A stretch of DNA of 64,000 nt from Channallabes apus (GCA_030522415.1 CM060127.1:9306707-9370706), one strand, 5' to 3'; shown: positions 34,506-46,313, counted from the stretch's first letter. Numbers and translations: made by a program. The notes: generated by a model not told the origin, from the letters alone.

Positions 34506-37358
34506 TTCTTTCTGTGCATGTCTGCATGTCTGTTGTTCCTCTTAAACGCTCCTGCACACCAAACCTGGAACTACTGTCCATCATGTGTCGTCCATTTTAT
34601 CTTCCACGGGAGTTCACATCGGTCATAATCAGCGCCGTTTACATACCTCCACAAGCGGACACTGAAACTGCCTTATGCGAGCTGCATGAGGCGCTCACAC
34701 AGCACCAGACACAACACCGGGACGCTGCGCTCATTGTGGCGGGGGATTTTAATAGTGCCAACCTCAAACGCGCAGCGCCGAACTTTTATCAGCACATCAC
34801 CTGCCCCACCAGGGGCGAAAGGACACTGGACCATTGTTATACCACGGTCAAAGACGGTTACAAGGCACAATCTCGTCCAGCGTTTGGTAAATCCGACCAC
34901 GCCGCCATTTTCCTCATGCCAAAATATAAACAAAGGCTGAAACAGGAAGTTCCGGTCCTGAGGGAGGTCGCGCGCTGGACGGACCAATCGGTGGCCGCGT
35001 TACAGGACGCACTCGATGACGCAGACTGGGACATGTTTAGAAACAGCTCCGATGATGACGTCAGCGTGTTTACGGAAGCGGTTGTGGGATTTATTGAAAA
35101 GCTGACAGACGATACGGTAGAGAAAAAGACTATCAGAACGTTTCCCAACCAGAAGCCGTGGGTGGATAAAACCATCCGCGACGCTCTGAGATCTCGCACA
35201 GCTGCCTACAACACGGGACTTGCATCGGGGGACATGGAACCGTACAAGGCTGCGTCATATAACGTCCGGAAGGCGGTGAAAGAGGCGAAGCAGCGCTACG
35301 GGAGAAAACTAGAGTCACAGCTTCAACAGAGTGACTCTAGGAGCCTGTGGCAGGGACTAAGAACAATAACGGACTATAAAGCACCAGTATCCGGTATGAC
35401 GAACGCGGACGCGACTCTGGCAGACGAGCTGAACACATTTTACGCTCGCTTCGAGGCTGCAGCTAAAGACGCTAGCAATGCTAATGCTAACGGCGCTAAT
35501 GCTAACGGCGCTAATGCTAGTGGCGCTAACGGCTGCAGACAGGAAGACACAGTCAGCACCGGGAACGCGCTCATCATCTCCGAGCACGACGTGAGGAGAG
35601 CCTTCAAGAGAGTGAACACCAGGAAAGCAGCAGGACCAGACGGCATCTCAGGTCGTATTCTCAGAGCCTGCGCAGACCAGCTAGCACCTGTGTTCACTGA
35701 GATATTCAACATCTCTTTATCTCAGTCGGTGATCCCCACATGCTTCAAAGAGTCCATTATTGTTCCTGTTCCAAAGAAACCACATCCTGCTTCTCTCAAT
35801 GACTATCGCCCTGTAGCTCTCACCTCAGTAGTGATGAAGTGCTTTGAACGCCTTATCAGAGACTTCATCATTTCTTCACTACCCGACACACTGGACCCAC
35901 TACAGTTTGCATACCGTCAGAACCGCTCCACAGACGATGCAATCTCTCATCTCCTCCACACATCACTCACTCACCTGGACACTAGGAAAGGGAATTATGT
36001 TAAAATGCTCTTCATCGACTACAGCTCTGCTTTTAACACAATAATTCCTTCCACACTCACCACCAAGCTGGAGCACCTGGGACTGAGCTCATCTATATGT
36101 CAGTGGATCTCCAATTTTCTGACTGGCAGACCACAGGCAGTAAGGATGGGCGGACATGTCTCAGCCACACTCACTCTCAGCACTGGAGCCCCCCAGGGTT
36201 GTGTTCTGAGCCCCCTGCTGTACTCTTTGTACACCCACGACTGCGTGGCCACTACCAACTCCACCTCCATCATCAAGTTTGCTGACGACACCGTCGTGGT
36301 CGGACTGATCACCAACAATGATGAGTCGGACTACCTAGAGGAGATTGGAAATCTGGAGAACTGGTGCCAGAGGAACAATCTCCTCCTGAATGTCAGTAAG
36401 ACAAAGGAGCTGATAGTGGACTTTAGTACAAAGCAGGAGAGGAACTACCAGACCCCCGTCATCAACAGGAGCCCAGTGGAGAGAGTGGACAGCTTCAGAT
36501 ACCTCGGTGTTCACATCACGCAGGACCTATCATGGTCCTGTCACATCAACACCGTGGTGAAAAAAGCCCGGCAGCGTCTCTACCACCTCAGACGCTTGAG
36601 AGACTTTAGACTGCCCTCCAAGGTGCTCAGGAACTTCTACTCCTGCACCATAGAGAGCATCCTGACGGGAAACATCACGACCTGGTTCGGGAACAGCACC
36701 ATGCAGGACAGACGAGCTCTACAGAGGGTGGTGCGATCAGCCGAACGCATCATCCGCACTGAGCTCCCTGACCTGCACTCCATCTACAGCAAGCGGTGCT
36801 GGACTAAGGCCAGGAAGATCATGAAGGACCTCAGTCACCCCAGTAATGGACTGTTCTCTTTGTTGCGGTCTGGGAAGAGATTCCGCTCCCTAAAGGCCAA
36901 CACAGAGAGACTGAGGAGGAGCTTCTTCCCGCAGGCGATAAGGTCTCTCAATCACACCTCCACACAGGACTAATAACATCTTTTAAGCTCACAACACTGA
37001 CTGGACAATCATGGACACATTCATACACACTTGCACTAAATACTCATACATCTGGACAATTGCACATGTCACCTTTCAGGCATATTTGCACAACCACTGA
37101 CACTTTAATACCATATTTCTATATTTTTGCAATATTTTATTATGCCACTTATGCACAGTTAATTTTACAAATTTTACTAGTTAAAATTATTTCTTTAGTA
37201 TTTCCTTTTTATTGATTATTTATTTTACGTACAAGATTTTATTTTCTTATTTTCTTTTTTTTTTTAAGGTCACTGGCGGTCGTATAAAAGCATTTCACTG
37301 CATATTATACTGTGTATGATTGTGTATGTGACTAATAAAATTTGAAATTTGAAAATTT
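34506..37358 (+). mobile_element. L2/CR1-type LINE, 5'-truncated
   Basis: Begins inside the endonuclease domain and runs through an open ORF2 (to 36973) and a ~385-bp 3' UTR to a tail AATAAAATTTGAAATTTGAA. Short direct repeats of TTTGAAA at the 3' end are typical of L2 elements. 5' truncation is the usual outcome of incomplete target-primed reverse transcription. I found no convincing target-site duplication. Confidence 0.88.
34514..36973 (+). CDS. LINE ORF2: endonuclease (partial) and reverse transcriptase
   Basis: 819 open codons without a stop or frameshift. Residues ~1-135 are the C-terminal half of an apurinic-type endonuclease (AGDFN at ~76, LDHCY, GKSDHAA at ~124). Residues ~375-640 are the reverse transcriptase: PVPKKPHPASLNDYRPVAL, then YSSAFNTI (~503), GAPQGCVLSPLLYSLYTHD, and the catalytic FADD (~588-591). 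A cysteine/histidine-poor C-terminal region follows to the stop. The protein would nick DNA and copy its own RNA at the nick. The first ATG is fortuitous, because the true start lies in the missing 5' part. The linker carries a small in-frame repeat of Ala-Asn-Gly (residues ~318-340). The open frame suggests a fairly recent insertion, but truncation makes it inactive. Confidence 0.9.
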   Translation: MHVCMSVVPLKRSCTPNLELLSIMCRPFYLPREFTSVIISAVYIPPQADTETALCELHEALTQHQTQHRDAALIVAGDFNSANLKRAAPNFYQHITCPTRGERTLDHCYTTVKDGYKAQSRPAFGKSDHAAIFLMPKYKQRLKQEVPVLREVARWTDQSVAALQDALDDADWDMFRNSSDDDVSVFTEAVVGFIEKLTDDTVEKKTIRTFPNQKPWVDKTIRDALRSRTAAYNTGLASGDMEPYKAASYNVRKAVKEAKQRYGRKLESQLQQSDSRSLWQGLRTITDYKAPVSGMTNADATLADELNTFYARFEAAAKDASNANANGANANGANASGANGCRQEDTVSTGNALIISEHDVRRAFKRVNTRKAAGPDGISGRILRACADQLAPVFTEIFNISLSQSVIPTCFKESIIVPVPKKPHPASLNDYRPVALTSVVMKCFERLIRDFIISSLPDTLDPLQFAYRQNRSTDDAISHLLHTSLTHLDTRKGNYVKMLFIDYSSAFNTIIPSTLTTKLEHLGLSSSICQWISNFLTGRPQAVRMGGHVSATLTLSTGAPQGCVLSPLLYSLYTHDCVATTNSTSIIKFADDTVVVGLITNNDESDYLEEIGNLENWCQRNNLLLNVSKTKELIVDFSTKQERNYQTPVINRSPVERVDSFRYLGVHITQDLSWSCHINTVVKKARQRLYHLRRLRDFRLPSKVLRNFYSCTIESILTGNITTWFGNSTMQDRRALQRVVRSAERIIRTELPDLHSIYSKRCWTKARKIMKDLSHPSNGLFSLLRSGKRFRSLKANTERLRRSFFPQAIRSLNHTSTQD

Positions 37359-38529
37359 GCTGCACATGGGGGTAACATCAGATGAAGTTTCAAGAAGGGA
37401 TATTTTGCTTTTATTCCTGATTCATGAGAACGACTCTCACCCATCTGATTTTAGACGGGTTTTATCGGAAAAGATGGGAAGCCTAATGGTTTCCAAATGA
37501 TCAGATTGATTAATTGAGTAATATTGTCCATGTGATTGTAGCTATAGTGTCTTATCATTTCTTGAAGAAAAAAATCCTGACACGCTGTAACGTGATCTTA
37601 ACACCAATCCTGATCATGTAGATTTCTTTGATAAGAAGTATTCCTAAGAAGTATTCCTAAAATATTTACACTCCTTTAAAACATGCTTTGGGAATTGTCA
37701 ATGTAATGTTATTCATAACATCAACAATGTCATAAATAAACAAAAACAAACAAACAAACAAACAAACAAATGTTCTTGATTACTCTTCCACTAACACAAG
37801 AAAAGAAAATGTCAAACTCAGGACCTGAATGAGGTCTGCAACACATGTACAGTATAAATTTATGTCGAAAGTTCACTTAGCCTGACCTTGAACATCACTG
37901 GATTGTGATGTTATGCTACTGTAAAGGTCAGCAACTGTATCAAGACAAAAACAAATCGACATGTTATTACAATTCAGAGTTATAAGCATCGTAGAAGATT
38001 TTAGAATGCAGCTCAGAAAAACCATACGAAGGTTCAGAGCTGTTGCCTGCACGTTACATCAATTATTCAAAACACAAACATTGGCACCAGAGATACTGTA
38101 TGTGCTAAACTTTTTTTTTTTTGCTAAGCTTCTCAAAATGAGTTATACTTCAGTAGCAAACCTTGACTTTTATAACTTATAACTACTGTACATTCTGGTC
38201 TTGAAACAACGTTATACCTCCTTAACAACACAATCACTGGAACACAGTTTATTTGGTCTTATTATCAAAACCCCTCCCAAAACATTGCTGCTTACGCCTA
38301 ATGCTAGACTTGCTGGATAGGTTTACTTCATCGCTTTTTTTTCCTTTTGGTTCATTCTTGTAGAATAAAAATAATACAGAAGTCATTTTTTTTCTTGTTT
38401 CAAAAACTTTGCAAAAGTTGGCGCTATGACTACAATTTGCACCATGCGAGTTGCATCAGGAAAAGGGTCCGGTTTTATTTTTGGATGGGACAGAGTATGT
38501 AAACACATGGGGTGGTATTATAAATAAGA
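37359..38529. other. Gene-free stretch
   Basis: Nothing recognised apart from (AAAC)n at 37741-37770 and a T-run at 38110-38121. Confidence 0.5.
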
Positions 38530-38625
38530 TCATTAATTCATTCATTCATTTTCTGTGCCGCTTTATCCTTATATACAGGGTCGCGGGGACCTGGAGCCTA
38601 TCCCAGGAAACTTAGGGCACAGGGC
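38530..38625 (-). mobile_element. V-SINE 3'-end fragment
   Basis: TTCATTCATTCATTTTCTG, then CCGCTTTATCC, GGGTCGCGGGGACCTGGAG and CCTATCCCAGGAAACTTAGG: the reverse complement of the V-SINE tail including its (TGAA)n end. Confidence 0.8.
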
Positions 38626-39050
38626 TTTAATATCCCAAATGAGAATCAGAATACCTGACAGTTATGGCCTTTTGGGGCTGTTTTAATGGCCCCATGAGGA
38701 AAACGGCTTTTGTAACAAAATCTGCTGCTAATTTTTATACGTGTATAATGTCGAATCATGCGTACATAATAGGAGTTAAATAAACATATTTGATTATGTT
38801 TTATTACTGCGGCATACGAGTAGACATGCCATATGGAACCAAAAATCAGAAGGAAAGATTAATGTGAACATAAAAAAACACAACAACAACTTTATCTTCC
38901 TTAGCTTTTAGTCAAAAATATTTCATTTTAGGTTAGTGAGGTTAACGGTTAAGTTTAGCTGTAGCACATAAAAAATCATCTGCGTTATTAATTAGGTCAA
39001 TATAGGATCCTCATGAGGATAGAGAGAAATGAGAGAGGGGGAGCGAGTCA

Positions 39051-39108
<58 letters not shown>
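39051..39108. repeat. (CA)n microsatellite
   Basis: About 28 CA units. Flanking sequence is unique. Confidence 0.97.
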
Positions 39109-39109
<1 letters not shown>

Positions 39110-40893
39110 TTGTTTAGCGTATCCATAATCTGCCATTAATGAGAACAGCAATGCAGGGTGCAGATCCGTCTGTTCATATTTATGAGTCTCAAACGTAACC
39201 ATGAATGCAACACAGCATTCACAAACAAACTGCCAGACTAAAATGATGATACAAAAATATTTTTTATTCTCTGCTTGATACACATTTATATTCAGATCGT
39301 AACGTACATACTGTATAAAAATAGTCAGGCTTGTATTTGTGAATAATGTTCTGTTTGTAAAATGATGTGCTGTTTATTTCAAATTTTTTTTTTTTAAAGA
39401 TTTGTATTCATGTTTTCAGGCTACAAATTCAAATGACTTTCAATTCATTTGTGGAATGAGTTGTCATTAATCTAGGTGTACTGTACATATATTCCTGTGC
39501 TTTACACCACCACAATCCATGAATGCCTCTGCATCGCTTATGGCACTAATTGCCCCCTGGAAAGTGTCTCAAATCCTTGGTCCTTGAACACACTCTAATG
39601 TCCCACAGTAGTGGAGGTCACTTTGTGAATTTTTTTGGTGTAACTCTTTGAATAATGACTTTGAAGAATTGCTCTATTCCAAATGCTGAGTCCCAGAGGA
39701 TGGAGGTATGGCTACAGCCCTTATTCCTGTGTATACAGTGAGAAATAATGAAGTCCAAAGTGATTCAGCAACACCATGGCCTTCCTCTGCCAGTGTGATC
39801 CGACACTCCTCGGAAATCTATCTGCAATATTAGGGCTTGTGTTTCTGGAACAGAGGAATGCATTTTTTCGATTCCACACATGGATAATGATTTCTGTTTA
39901 GAAAACAGAAAAGCCTTCTTTATTCCTGGCAAAGACTAGAGGAGTCCAATTAACCCAAGCTAGAGACAGTGTAACACTTCTCACACTGCTCGTCCTAAAC
40001 ATGCAGGAAATCCTACTACAACATTTTCCCCTTAATTGAATCTTTGGGACTTTGAGGCCATGAGGCATGAATAACTCCAAAGACTGAGCCTTTAGGATCA
40101 AGCTGCTCTCTTTTGGACGGCATTTATTGGAGCATGCTTTCTTTTTCCTTTTTGAAGATACTGTACAATATAGTTTGCAAAGCAAACTATTATTTACTGT
40201 TTCAGTTTTAATCTGTCACTTAGGGTTAAGCGAATGGTTCTGAATTTGGAAATTAATTGCAGTGAGTTCAGAGAGCACGATTTGGTATTATGGGGTAAAG
40301 AAAATAGGTTTTTTTTAAATTATCAGGTTATGTGTTTTTAGTTAACATACGATATACCTTAATAGGACTGTTCCAGAATTTCATTTATGTTAGATCGCCA
40401 GTGATGCCTACAGTAAAGGCGTCCAGCCTGGTGGAAATCCACACGCCACCGGCGCATAAAGACATTCTGCTGTAACCCTGTTTAGAGGTTATCCCTGTTT
40501 CTGTCTAGTGGAGAAGATCGGCTTTCAGCCGAGTTTGGCAGATATTTACTGAAAGTGTTGTAGGTGTAAAAATGTCATTTAGAAATTAATTTGCAGAAAT
40601 TGCAGTAATGAATTATTAGATAAAATATTGGCCAATTCTAACTCAGTTTATGATTTAGAAACCAGTGCCAGTCATTCAGAGTAATTATAGCCACAGTAAC
40701 AGCACCCAAAGGAAAAGCAAAGCCAGCACCAGGATTCTGTAGTTTTTAACTTTATACTGGTGGAGTAAGGGGTCAAGTAAGTTTAATCATTTATTATTAT
40801 TTCCACTGCGTGTTTATCCAGGAAAGGTGGAGGCCAAAGGTAACCATCGTATTTATTCTCCTTTTTACGACCATGTCAACATTCACACACTAA
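39109..40893. other. Gene-free stretch
   Basis: No gene or named repeat. T-rich patches near 39387-39397. Confidence 0.45.
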
Positions 40894-41488
40894 TGCCTCT
40901 TTTCCACTGCATAGTACGGCACAGCACGGTTCAGTACAGCTCACTTCGGTTCGGCTCAGTTCGGCTCGGTTTGCGCTTCCACTGCAGTTTAGTAACGCTT
41001 TAGAGTGGGCGGGATTATTCACGTGTCGTTTTAGTTGCGGCGCCTCTACTGCCATGACATCATCGTAAATGCGCCACAAACAAACACACAACAATGGAGC
41101 ATATTGACGGCATGGTGTTCTTCATTCTCGGCATGTGGATGTTTTTAACAGCGAGACGAACGAGTTTGTTTCAAAAGAGGCTGATGGCAGCCAAAGAAAA
41201 ATTTTAGTTAATACAAAAAGGTGCATCCGATCCTTCTCTGGCTGTTTCTAAATATAGCGGTTCTGTTGTGTCTCGTGTCGCAAGTTCGGTGACGCAGTAA
41301 TGACGATTTTCTCCAGCCAATCAGTGACCAGCGGAGTTTACACGTCACGTTTTGGTAACGGTTCGGCGCGCTTGGAACCTCGGCTGAGGTGATACTAAAA
41401 AAAGTACCAGGTACCGGGTACTGTTCCCAGTGGAAAACCCCCCAAAAGTGAGTTGAACTGAACCGTAAAATGCAGTGGAAAAGCGCCA
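40894..41488. mobile_element. ~595-bp inverted-repeat DNA transposon, non-autonomous
   Basis: Left end TGCCTCTTTTCCACTGCAT, right end reading back TGGCGCTTTTCCACTGCAT. Further in, both ends are rich in GGTTC/CGGTTC/GTACC words in inverted order. Flanks are TAA (left) and TAT (right), compatible with a decayed 3-bp TWA target site as in Harbinger elements. There is only a ~38-codon internal frame from 41095 (MEHIDGMVFFILGMWMF...), which has no recognised function. Confidence 0.7.
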
Positions 41489-41493
41489 TATGT

Positions 41494-41640
41494 GGAATTT
41501 AGGAACGCCAATTAGCATAATCTGCAAGTCTTTGGCCCAATCAAAGCCATGGACAAAGACCCTGATGCGGGAATGGAACCCAGACCCTGGAGGTGCGAGG
41601 CAACCCATTAACCAGTAAGTCACCTTGCTGCCTGCAAATC
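41494..41640 (-). mobile_element. Old V-SINE fragment
   Basis: TAGGAACGCCAATTAGCATA, then a gap, then GGAATGGAACCCAGACCCTGG and GGTGCGAGGCAACCCATTAACC: the reverse complement of the V-SINE head and part of the middle, lacking the central domain. Confidence 0.65.
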
Positions 41641-41675
41641 AATACATGATTAATCAATACACAGCTTAATTCTGT

Positions 41676-42002
41676 GTTCAGGGTTGCGAGGACCTGGAGC
41701 CTATCCCAGGAGACTTCGGGCACTAGGCAGGGTATACCCTGGACAGGGTGCCAATCCATCGCAGGGCACACACACATACACACACTCACATACCACGGGC
41801 AATTTAGGAACGCCAATTAGCCTAACCTGCATATCTTTGGACTGTGGGAGGAAACAGGAGTACCCGGAGGAAACCCACCAAGCACGGGGAGAACATGCAA
41901 ACTCCATGCACACAGAGACGGGAATCGAGCCTGGCCGGGGAATCGAACCCGGAACCTGGAGGTGCAAGGCGACAGTGCTAACCACTACACCACCGCGCCG
42001 CC
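41676..42002 (-). mobile_element. V-SINE, nearly full length
   Basis: On the reverse strand: head GGCGGCGCGGTGGTGTAGTG (A box), CGATTCC-type B box region, central GTTTGCATGTTCTCCCCGTG and TACTCCTGTTTCCTCCCACA, and tail CAGGGTATACCCTGCC. It lacks the terminal (TGAA)n. It lies next to an older fragment of the same family. Confidence 0.88.
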
Positions 42003-42145
42003 CAAAACAATACAGTCTCATATAATTCCAGCATATGCAAAAACTATACTGCAATTCATAAACACTGTAGAGACAAGCTTAGGGGCAATGTCGAAAATGA
42101 CCATGATTCACAAATGTTGAATGTGCCTACAGAGGTTTCATTTAA

Positions 42146-42517
42146 AGGTCCCATATTGTACTATTTTTAAAAATGTAAACACTGGTGCTTCGGTGCTTCC
42201 CCAAAGTGTATCAGTTACTACTCCATCTGAAATAAGGCTTATATATTTATTTACATTTATTTCACTCCTTTCAGTATCTATGTAAATGAGCTACTGCGGA
42301 GCCACACACCGCCATTGAACAGCAGAGCTGAGTAACAAGCCGGGGGAGGGGTTCTTCTTATATGAGGTCACATAAGGGGAAAAATCTAATTAGCTTGTTT
42401 ATACTGCTGATCAATGCAAAAATTTTTTTAAAAGAACAAAAAGCATGCAATGTTGTTGTTTTCTCACTTTTCCATGTCTAAAACAGATTAAAATGGACTT
42501 TGCATAATAGCCCCCCT
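42146..42517. mobile_element. 372-bp MITE with TTAA target duplication
   Basis: The left end AGGTCCCATATTGTA and right end (reading back AGGGGGGCTATTATGC) are imperfect inverted repeats flanked by TTAA at 42142-42145 and 42518-42521. TTAA targeting is a hallmark of piggyBac and Kolobok transposons. It has no coding capacity. Confidence 0.7.
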
Positions 42518-42521
42518 TTAA

Positions 42522-43507
42522 AATCGACAGAGCTGACATACAGAGTCAATAGAAACTCTTGAAGATTGCAGTGTTGTCTCTAAAAGCAAGGAAATGAATA
42601 AGGGACAAAAGATTTGTTTACTACCTAGACAAAATAGAGAGAGAAAAAAAGCAAAAAACGTGAGTTATAGACCATAGTCAACACTGAAGTGAAAAAAGAC
42701 TGGATTATTAGGACGACTCATTAAGAACAAGGCACACCTTAAAGAACGACTCTCATAAATCCTATAAACACTAGGGCATTAGGAGAAAGAACATTTGTCA
42801 AATTAAGTGAAACCCGTGGCATTGATCCTTCCTGAACATGGTAAATGAAAGAGAATTAATTAAAGTGGATTAATGGATAAATGAAGACACGATGGAAATA
42901 TTTCCCAGGGAGCTTTTAATGACCACACAGTGGATGAAATACCCCTCTTTTTTTCCTCCACTACACATTATTTGTTCCTTCGTTCTAACACTCCACAGCA
43001 CGGTTCCTATTTTTTCTTTTTTTTCCCCCAGAGTAGCTTTGTAGGAGGGTGATTTCTAAAGCATGCAGAGTTCTCAGCTAGCGACTGCTGTTTTACATTC
43101 ATATCAAGCATCTGGGGTGAAAGGAGCATCATTTGGTAAAGCTTTAATTGCACCTCACCACTGCTGGGGGTCATTTGTCCAGTGGCAGTGGATTACTAGT
43201 CCTACTGTTTGTGATTAAGCCTACAAAACGGGACGTGGTTCGGCTCAGTGCTCATCGTGTTGCTCCTAGCTCGGGACCCCTGAGAGGAAACAGCTGTTCT
43301 ATCCTTCTGTCTTTTGGAGGAAGAGCATGCTCTGTGTCCCTGAGCAGGTTTCCCCCTGTCACTTGGGTTCTCAGAAAAATAATAATAACATTTTAAAAAG
43401 CAGCAATTCTGCATCAAAAGCGTTCTACTTTCGACTGACAATCAAAACACAGGATGCAAATACAGTATGACAAAATATTCGAAATGATACAAATAAATAA
43501 ACATATA
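42522..43507. other. Gene-free stretch
   Basis: Nothing recognised. A chance open frame at 43148-43396 has no motif. Confidence 0.45.
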
Positions 43508-44197
43508 CTCTGATGACCCGTAACATTATGACCACCCACCTATATTGAGCAGGACCCCTTTTTGTCACCAAAACAGCATTGCACTGTACGTTCTGACACC
43601 TTTTTATGGGAATCACCATTAACCTTTTCAGCGATTTGAATTACAGTACACTGGCCACTAGCCCACATGCATCAATGAGCCTTGAAAAAAAAGATTTTCC
43701 TTTCATGGGCCACTTTTGGTATCTCCTGGCCACTGCAACCCTCGGAACATCGCACAACAGCTGCAAAAACAGTTGCTGTGACCCAGTCGTCTAGCCATCA
43801 CAATTTGGCCCTTGTCACAGTACAGTAGCTACGGTTACAATATTCCGTTACAATGGCACCTTAAAATAGGTGGGACATACTGTATTGGACAGTAAGTAAA
43901 TATTTTGTGCTTGCATACACAGTATTGGGCAAGTATAAGGTTTTGATCATATTAACAATAGCCAAGTTGTGATGAGCAACTCCAAAAACTCCAAATGCTC
44001 CAAAAGCTACCAAGACTGGTTGATGCACATGGGAGTGAAAGCTGACCCATATAGTCTGATCCAATAGAAGAGCTAGTCTAGCTCAAATTGTTGAAAACGT
44101 CAAAAATGGTTCCCATAGAAAGGAGCCAGAACACAGAGTGCAATGTGGTTGCAGAAGTGGGGATGTACTCAAAATCAGGAGGGTGGTCATACTATTA
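43508..44197 (-). pseudogene. Fossil Tc1/mariner-like element, interrupted on its right by Tc1 copy 2
   Basis: The left end GTAACATTATGACCACCCAC matches in reverse the right end GGGTGGTCATACTATTA...TGTCTCATCA, now split by the Tc1 at 44198-45817. Degraded transposase N-terminal sequence is visible on the reverse strand around 43590-43810 (blocks TTCTGACACCTTTTTATG, GACCCAGTCGTCTAGCCATC). 43960-44140 holds another internal piece. Internal deletions and stops are numerous. Confidence 0.7.
43878..43884. other. Candidate excision footprint TACTGTA in the fossil element
   Basis: The local sequence is GGTGGGACATACTGTATTGGACAG. As I recall this family, the run GGGATATATTAGGCAG has a plain TA here, so CTGTA would be an insertion. 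The comparison relies on memory of the family consensus. Confidence 0.4.
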
Positions 44198-45817
44198 CAG
44201 TGGTGTGAAAAACTATTTGCCCCCCTCCTGATTTCTTATTCTTTTGCATGTTTGTCACACAAAATGTTTCTGATCATCAAACACATTTAACTATTAGTCA
44301 AAGATAACACAAGTAAACACAAAATGCAGTTTTTAAATGAGGGGTTTTATTATTTAGGGAGGAAAAAAATCCAAACCTACATGGCCCTGTGTGAAAAAGT
44401 AATTGCCCCCTGAACCTAATAACTGGTTGGGCCACCCTTAGCAGCAATAACTGCAATCAAGCGTTTGCGATAACTTGCAACGAGTCTTTTACAGCGCTCT
44501 GGAGGAATTTTGGTCCACTCATCTTTGCAGAATTGTTGTAATTCAGCTTTATTTGAGGGTTTTCTAGCATGAACCGCCTTTTTAAGGTCATGCCACAACA
44601 TCTCAATAGGATTCAGGTCAGGACTTTGACTAGGCCACTCCAAAGTCTTCATTTTGTTTTTCTTCAGCCATTCAGAGGTGGATTTGCTGGTGTGTTTTGG
44701 GTCATTGTCCTGCTGCAGCACCCAAGATCGCTTCAGCTTGAGTTGACGAACAGATGGCCAGACATTCTCCTTCAGGATTTTTTGGTAGACAGTAGAATTC
44801 ATGGTTCCATCTATCACAGCAAGCCTTCCAGGTCCTGAAGCAGCAAAACAACCCCAGACCATCACACTACCACCACCATATTTTACTGTTGGTATGATGT
44901 TCTTTTTCTGAAATGCTGTGTATCTTTTACGCCAGATGTAACGGGACACGCACCTTCCAAAAAGTTCAACTTTTGTCTCGTCGGTCCACAAGGTATTTTC
45001 CCCAAAGTCTTGGAAATCAATGAGATGTTTTTTAGCAAAATTGAGACGAGCCTTAATGTTCTTTTTGCTTAAAAGTGGTTTGCGCCTTGGAAATCTGCCA
45101 TGCAGGCCGTATTTGCCCAGTCTCTTTCTTATGGTGGAGTCGTGAACACTGACCTTAATTGAGGCAAGTGAGGCCTGCAGTTCTTTAGATGTTGTCCTGG
45201 GGTCTTTTGTGGCCTCTCGGATGAGTTGTCTCTGCGCTCTTGGGGTAATTTCGGTCGGCCGGCCACTCCTGGGAAGGTTCACCACTGTTCCATGTTTTTG
45301 CCATTTGTGGATAATGGCTCTCACTGTGGTTCGCTGGAGTCCCAAAGCTTTAGAAATGGCTTTATAACCTTTACCAGAACTGATAGATCTCAATTACTTT
45401 TGTTCTCATTTGTTCCTGAATTTCTTTGGATCTTGGCATGATGTCTAGCTTTTGAGGTGCTTTTGGTCTACTTCTCTGTGTCAGGTAGCTCCTATTTAAG
45501 TGATTTCTTGATTGAAACAGGTGTGGCAGTAATCAGGCCTGGGGGTGACTACAGAAATTGAACTCAGGTGTGATAAACCACAGTTAAGTTATTTTTTAAC
45601 AAGGGGGGCAATCACTTTTTCACACAGGGCCATGTAGATTTGGAGTTTTTTTTCTCCCTAAATAATAAAACCCCTCATTTAAAAACTGTATTTTGTGTTT
45701 ACTTGTGTTATCTTTGACTAATAGTTAAATGTGTTTGATGATCAGAAACATTTTGTCTGACAAACATGCAAAAGAATAAGAAATCAGGAGGGGGGCAAAT
45801 AGTTTTTCAGACCACTG
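44198..45817 (-). mobile_element. Tc1-like DNA transposon, copy 2 (1620 bp)
   Basis: Same family as 22324-23932, in opposite orientation. Ends are CAGTGGTGTGAAAAAC and, at the right, a slightly mutated TTTTTCAGACCACTG, between TA at 44196-44197 and 45818-45819. It carries the same outer and inner motif pairs in each ~220-bp terminal repeat. It landed in the right inverted repeat of an older Tc1/mariner fossil. Confidence 0.95.
44416..45439 (-). pseudogene. Tc1 transposase (DD34E), copy 2, one N-terminal frameshift
   Basis: A continuous frame covers nearly the whole transposase: second helix-turn-helix region, GRP motif, WTDETK, QQDNDPKHT and DLNPIE with DD34E spacing. The expected start is the ATG at 45439 (ATGCCAAGATCC). 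Compared with copy 1 there is one extra base near 45378-45382, within the first 25 codons, so the N-terminus is out of frame with the rest. The break is elsewhere than in copy 1, where this region is intact. All three catalytic residues remain. Confidence 0.92.
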
Positions 45818-45839
45818 TATGTCTCATCAATGTGTAATC

Positions 45840-46282
45840 AACACTACGGTACATTAAAGCATCTTTACGGAAATCTATACAGTAGATCCCTACCTAATGA
45901 GCAAACTCTTACATACAGTATACTATGTATGTATGACTATGGTGACCAGAAGGTGCTGGTGGTGCTGCGTCACTTTTGCTGGTGATAGTGCAAAACAAGA
46001 GGGCAAACCATGTTTTACTTTCCTCTCTCTGCCCCCAGGATAACACTTGTAGTATAAACTACTATTACCCAATAAACCTGTCAGAAGTGCAAGCAATGGG
46101 ACAAACTCTTTGAAAAACAATGCCTGCTCCAGTTTTAAAACTGAGTATCCACAAATCATTTCCCGGTGTTCGGAGGGCAAAAATCGATGAAGAGTCCAGA
46201 AAATTTAGTTTGTTACTCGCTTGCCAAACCTGACTTTGGATTCTGCTGGACCAAGAAAACTAAATCAGCTTGTCAACTTGTT

Positions 46283-46313
<31 letters not shown>

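Noticed and set aside
32380..37470. Similar phrases at 32.38 and 37.37 kb (GGTAACATCAG, ATTTTGC, TCCTGAT) as a repeat pair flanking the LINE
   Set aside because: The similarity is short and gapped and not convincing without an alignment score.
43635..43650. TACAGTA in the 43.6-kb fossil as a scar
   Set aside because: I recall this word as part of that family's normal sequence, so it may not be an insertion.
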